A stretch of 49,537 nucleotides of DNA from Planctomycetales bacterium (GTDB lineage Bacteria > Planctomycetota > Planctomycetia > Planctomycetales > Planctomycetaceae), in the NCBI GenBank assembly GCA_028285345.1, contig JANQPT010000026.1, positions 1 through 49,537 of the forward strand, given 5' to 3'. The notes below the pieces were generated by a model. It was not told the origin of the DNA, made no database searches, and was given only the letters and a program-made list of their open reading frames with translations. The position numbers were made by a program, and so were the translations under genes. Within the stretch, counting starts at the first letter, position 1, and every line of letters starts with the position of its first letter. This document shows positions 46,348-49,537 of the stretch, piece after piece.

Positions 46348-47613
46348 ATGAACATGTCGCGGCGAGACTACTTGATTTCAACGGCCGCCATGACCGCCTC
46401 GACCGTCAGCGGCGGGCTTGTGCAATCGGCGTTCGCCGAAGAAAGCCGACGTGTGAAGCCCAAGCCGGTAGCAGTTGTCGCGACCGTGCACCAAAAGGGC
46501 CGGCATGGGGAGCTGTTCATCGAAAAGATTCTCGAAGGCTGGAACCAGGACGGCGGCCCCGGTCCCGCATTGAAACTTGCCTCGCTGTACATCGATCAAT
46601 TCCCCAGAGAGGACAAATCCCGCAAGTACGCCGCCAAGTACAACGTGCCGCTGTTTAAAACGATCGATGAAGCGGTCTCAATCGGCAGCGACACGATTCC
46701 TGTCGAGGGTGTGATCAGTGTCGGCGAGCATGGCAGCTATCCCTACAACGAAAAAGGGCAGCATCTCTATCCCCGCCGCCGTTTTTTTGAAGAGATTGCC
46801 GCGGCAATGGAGAAACGGGGCCGCGTGGTGCCGGTGTTCAACGACAAACATTTCGGCCCTGTTTGGGAGGATGCCAAGTGGATGTACGACCGTGCCCAGG
46901 AACTAAAGATGCCCCTCATGGCGGGTTCGTCACTCCCCGTCTCGTATCGCAAACCGGATCTGAGCATTCCGCTCGACAGCCCGATTGAAGCGGCGGTCGG
47001 CGTTGGCTATTCCGGTCTTGATATTTACGGCATCCACACGCTGGAGTGCTTTCAGGCACTCGTCGAGCGGCGCCGCGGCGGCGAAACCGGCATCAAGTGG
47101 GTGCAATGTCTGCAAGGGCCGGCGATGTGGAAAGCGCTCGATGACGGGCTGGTGCGGCAGGACCTGCTCGATGCGGCGCTCGCTGTCACACCGAAGGGGA
47201 GCGAGAAGGAGCTGCGGAAACTGAAGCATGCCTGGAATGCGCTGTTTCTATTCCAGTACAACGACGGCCTGCTCGGCGCGGTGTTCATGCTGCAAGGTTA
47301 CGCGGCGGGCATTTCCGCAGCGGTCAAAATCACCGGCAAGCCGGAGCCACTGGCGACGCATTTCGAAGAACGGCTGCACCCCAAGCACCCGCACTTCACG
47401 TATTTGCTCAAAGCGATCGAGCAGTTCGTGCATCGTGGTAAGGCGGTCTATCCGGTCGAGCGAACGCTGTTGACGAGCGGGCTGCTGGACCGGCTGCTGA
47501 CATCGCGTTACGAAGATTCTGCCAAACTCGAGACACCCGAGTTGGCGATCCGCTACGAACCGGTCGATTACCCACACGCGCCCCGCCCTGCACTAAACGC
47601 GGCGCCGGCCTGA
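46348..47613 (+). CDS. Tat-exported protein of a planctomycete family, function unknown
   Basis: 421 residues from an ATG at 46348, chosen because AGGGAA lies about 7 bases upstream; ATGs at 46342 and 46354 are possible. A Tat signal follows (SRRDYLISTAAMTAS, cleavage near SAFAEE). The mature protein has a Rossmann-like start (KPKPVAVVATVHQKGRHG), then YIDQFPREDKS, ISVGEHGSYPYNEKGQHLYPRRRFFEEI and VFNDKHFGPVWEDAKWMYD. I know this pattern from planctomycete hypothetical proteins, sometimes near sugar oxidoreductases, but no activity is established. Confidence 0.75.
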   Translation: MNMSRRDYLISTAAMTASTVSGGLVQSAFAEESRRVKPKPVAVVATVHQKGRHGELFIEKILEGWNQDGGPGPALKLASLYIDQFPREDKSRKYAAKYNVPLFKTIDEAVSIGSDTIPVEGVISVGEHGSYPYNEKGQHLYPRRRFFEEIAAAMEKRGRVVPVFNDKHFGPVWEDAKWMYDRAQELKMPLMAGSSLPVSYRKPDLSIPLDSPIEAAVGVGYSGLDIYGIHTLECFQALVERRRGGETGIKWVQCLQGPAMWKALDDGLVRQDLLDAALAVTPKGSEKELRKLKHAWNALFLFQYNDGLLGAVFMLQGYAAGISAAVKITGKPEPLATHFEERLHPKHPHFTYLLKAIEQFVHRGKAVYPVERTLLTSGLLDRLLTSRYEDSAKLETPELAIRYEPVDYPHAPRPALNAAPA

Positions 47614-47621
47614 ACGCTTGG

Positions 47622-48227
47622 CTACTTAGAGGCGGGCTTTGACTTTTTGCGGATCTGTTTGACCTCAGCCTTCAGCAGCAGGACGTGGTTAACCTTAAAA
47701 TCTGAGTCGCGGAGGTACTGTCCGAAGTCAGGCATGCCTGGTTTGGATTGCAGCTTGTAAACCTGGCTTCTCGTCCCCTTGGGCACGATCGAATTAAATT
47801 TCCAGAATGTGTGCCGAAACCAATGGCTGAGTTCCTCTTCTGTCCGTTTTCCGTCTCTCCACCCCACGTCGAAGTACCGCACCGTAAGAACCGCTCGCCA
47901 ACCCGCTTTCACGTCGACGTTGTGGATCAGATGTGTTTCGGCCGAGGCGAGTCCGTCGCCGTACTCGTTCCACCAGTAGTATGTGCCGACGTGGACGTCC
48001 CCGTCATAAAGATCGATGCAATACTGTTGCAGTAGCAGTTGTTCGTTTTGGTTTTTGACGCTGTATTTGGTCTTGTAATCGATTCCGAATCGGGCCTCGC
48101 CACCATCGATCCACAAATCGACTTTGGCGTCGATCGACTGTTCGCGGCTTTTTTGTGCCGCGACCGCCGCGTCATTTGGGACTGCCTCGATTCCGATTGT
48201 CAGCAAGATGAGAGTTGCGAAGCGCAT
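47622..48227 (-). CDS. Secreted hypothetical protein
   Basis: 201 residues with a signal peptide (MRFATLILLTIGIEAV, cleavage near VAAQK). The mature part is beta-rich with many Trp and Tyr residues (YYWWNEYGDG, YFDVGWRDGK, HWFRHTFWKF). No family recognised. It ends 8 bp from the convergent Tat-exported gene. Confidence 0.65.
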   Translation of the reverse strand: MRFATLILLTIGIEAVPNDAAVAAQKSREQSIDAKVDLWIDGGEARFGIDYKTKYSVKNQNEQLLLQQYCIDLYDGDVHVGTYYWWNEYGDGLASAETHLIHNVDVKAGWRAVLTVRYFDVGWRDGKRTEEELSHWFRHTFWKFNSIVPKGTRSQVYKLQSKPGMPDFGQYLRDSDFKVNHVLLLKAEVKQIRKKSKPASK

Positions 48228-48288
48228 GGTTACTCTTTCTTGTCTATGTCATTGATAATACCGCGATTTCTTGTCGTTGACCGTTATT

Positions 48289-48792
48289 TCAGTAGCGGTC
48301 GTACCATCCACTCTTCACTGCCTCTTCTGCCTCCCACAGCCAACCATAGAGCCACTCGACGACGGAATCATGGCTCGTGTGAAACTCGAAGTCATTCGTG
48401 TCGACGTACCATACCGGCGAGTCTTCAGAATCATCACAGCGAATGATCCAATTGGCTTCGAGCAGCCTGCTGGCGATAATCAGGCCGCCCGGAAGGAGAA
48501 ACTGGGGCGGCTCCGGATACTTCTCCGGCTGCTCCAGCGCGACTTCACGCGGCATCATCTCGGTCAGTGTCAGCACGTCACGATAAGTCGCCAATGTGTG
48601 ATCGTGCTGAAAGAGTCGGCCCGGCAGTTTGCCCATCACCTCCAGAAAGACACGATACGTCCGAGGAAGTCGCACATCATATTTGGTTTCAAGAGCACGA
48701 ATCTCACCCTCGCTGCAACCTTGCCTCAAGAAAGGGCCGGCAATCGCAGTCATTTCGCAGCGATCGATGAACTGCTCGATGGATCGGCCCAT
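48289..48792 (-). CDS. SMI1/KNR4 (SUKH) family protein
   Basis: 167 residues from the ATG at 48792, with TGGAAAG just upstream; a longer form starting at 48849 is less likely. The SUKH signature is clear: GCSEGEIRALETKYDVRLP, then YRVFLEVMGKLPG, and near the end WYVDTNDFEFHTSHDSVVEWL. Many SUKH proteins are immunity proteins against polymorphic toxins; others are unlinked to toxins. No toxin gene is in this window, so its role stays open. Confidence 0.8.
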   Translation of the reverse strand: MGRSIEQFIDRCEMTAIAGPFLRQGCSEGEIRALETKYDVRLPRTYRVFLEVMGKLPGRLFQHDHTLATYRDVLTLTEMMPREVALEQPEKYPEPPQFLLPGGLIIASRLLEANWIIRCDDSEDSPVWYVDTNDFEFHTSHDSVVEWLYGWLWEAEEAVKSGWYDRY

Positions 48793-48879
48793 AGCTTTCC
48801 ATCCAAGAATACGAACCGGTCCACGACTTGCACGCGCCGCGTCCGGCACTGGACTCGGCGCCGGCGCAAAACCTCCGTA

Positions 48880-49537
48880 TCACTCCGGCCGTGGCGGGCG
48901 CAGCATGAGCGACTCTGTCGCGGCCAGCGGAGATTTTCCTTCAAACAGCAACTGGTAAACCTCGTTGGCAATCGGCATCTCCACGCCGTGTTGATCGGAG
49001 AGTTCATACACGCTGCGGGTCGTCCACACCCCTTCGGCGACGGCGTTCATATCGGCTTGGATCTGCTCCAGCGTCTCCCCCTGTCCGATTCGTGCGCCAA
49101 CTTTTCGGTTGCGTCCATAAGGGCTGACGCAGGTCGTTACCAAATCGCCCAACCCGGCCAGTCCCGAAAATGTGGCCGCCTCCGCGCCGAGCGCGGTGCC
49201 GAAACGAGTCATCTCCACCAGCCCGCGGGCCAACAGCGCCGCTTTGGCGTTGTCGCCGAATCCGAGACCGTCACAAACGCCGGCGGCGATGGCGACAATG
49301 TTTTTCAGAGCGGCCGCCAGTTCGACGCCGATGATATCCACGTTCGTATAGACCCGAAAGCGGTCCGTTGTGAACATGGCCTGGACCTGTTTGGCCAACG
49401 ATAGGTCGCCGCAAGCCGCGACGACACTGGCGGGTAGCCGCCGCGAGATCTCTTCAGCGTGGCTGGGCCCGCTCAGCGACACCACGGCGCGGTTACCCAG
49501 CACTTCTCCAATGATCTCGCTGGGCCGCAAAAACGTT
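48880..49537 (-). CDS. gpsA: Glycerol-3-phosphate dehydrogenase [NAD(P)+], 5' partial
   Basis: The C-terminal 218 or so residues are visible; the start lies beyond the right edge (the frame continues T-F-L-R-P-S-E at the boundary, as in GpsA). Catalytic and substrate motifs: LSGPSHAEEI, GVELAAALKNIVAIAAGVCDGLGFGDN with the conserved Lys, LARGLVEMTRFG, TFSGLAGLGDLVTTC and SPYGRNRKVG. It makes sn-glycerol-3-phosphate for phospholipids in the cytoplasm. It is unlinked in function to its SUKH neighbour downstream. Confidence 0.95.
   Translation of the reverse strand, partial: TFLRPSEIIGEVLGNRAVVSLSGPSHAEEISRRLPASVVAACGDLSLAKQVQAMFTTDRFRVYTNVDIIGVELAAALKNIVAIAAGVCDGLGFGDNAKAALLARGLVEMTRFGTALGAEAATFSGLAGLGDLVTTCVSPYGRNRKVGARIGQGETLEQIQADMNAVAEGVWTTRSVYELSDQHGVEMPIANEVYQLLFEGKSPLAATESLMLRPPRPE

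Overview
The window (about 49.5 kb, GC-rich) most likely comes from a planctomycete. Signs are a DUF1559 prepilin-like protein, an S41 peptidase with duplicated N-terminal modules, many Tat-signal or lipoprotein-type secreted enzymes, and several pseudogenes between them. There is no rRNA, tRNA, CRISPR array or complete mobile element, so the taxonomic call rests on protein families only. Genes at both ends are cut by the window: the S41 peptidase at the left and gpsA at the right.

Region 1 (1-21.4 kb) is an accessory locus for breaking down external substrates. It holds a sodium/solute symporter, two sialidase-like beta-propeller proteins, three metallophosphoesterases, a PhoD phosphatase, an FAD oxidoreductase with a beta-sandwich tail, an M28 peptidase, a DUF1349 protein and a large secreted protein of unknown function. 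A GntR/FCD regulator (7283-7975) faces the phosphoesterase/sialidase/symporter operon. The gap between them has GTATCC/GGATAC dyads that fit GntR operators. A glycoside-hydrolase-like gene at 11.3-12.2 kb is a frameshifted pseudogene.

Region 2 (21.4-23.5 kb) is gene-poor and decayed. It contains a truncated small-domain gene and a Hanks-type kinase relic that has lost its glycine-rich loop.

Region 3 (23.5-35.2 kb) is central carbon metabolism. Propionyl-CoA carboxylase (both subunits) and a PhaB/FabG-like reductase lie on the minus strand. A thiolase, methylmalonyl-CoA epimerase and both methylmalonyl-CoA mutase subunits lie on the plus strand. Together they convert propionyl-CoA to succinyl-CoA. 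A short, stop-broken fragment resembling class III PHA synthase (PhaC) lies between pccB and the reductase, so the locus may once have included polyhydroxyalkanoate synthesis.

Region 4 (35.3-40.8 kb) has small membrane proteins, the DUF1559 protein, and a zinc module. The module is a His-rich ZIP transporter divergent from an ArsR/SmtB-type sensor. The sensor keeps the alpha5 zinc site and carries a C-terminal tail of two near-identical His/Cys modules, possibly also made alone from an internal start. A good sigma70-like promoter with an overlapping SmtB-like dyad precedes it.

Region 5 (40.9-49.5 kb) has an MFS transporter, a GH43/32-like propeller, a ceramidase-LamG fusion, a Tat-exported protein of unknown role, a secreted hypothetical, a SUKH (SMI1/KNR4) protein and gpsA. 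A repeat element with CTCTGTG-type inverted ends lies at about 46.03-46.19 kb.
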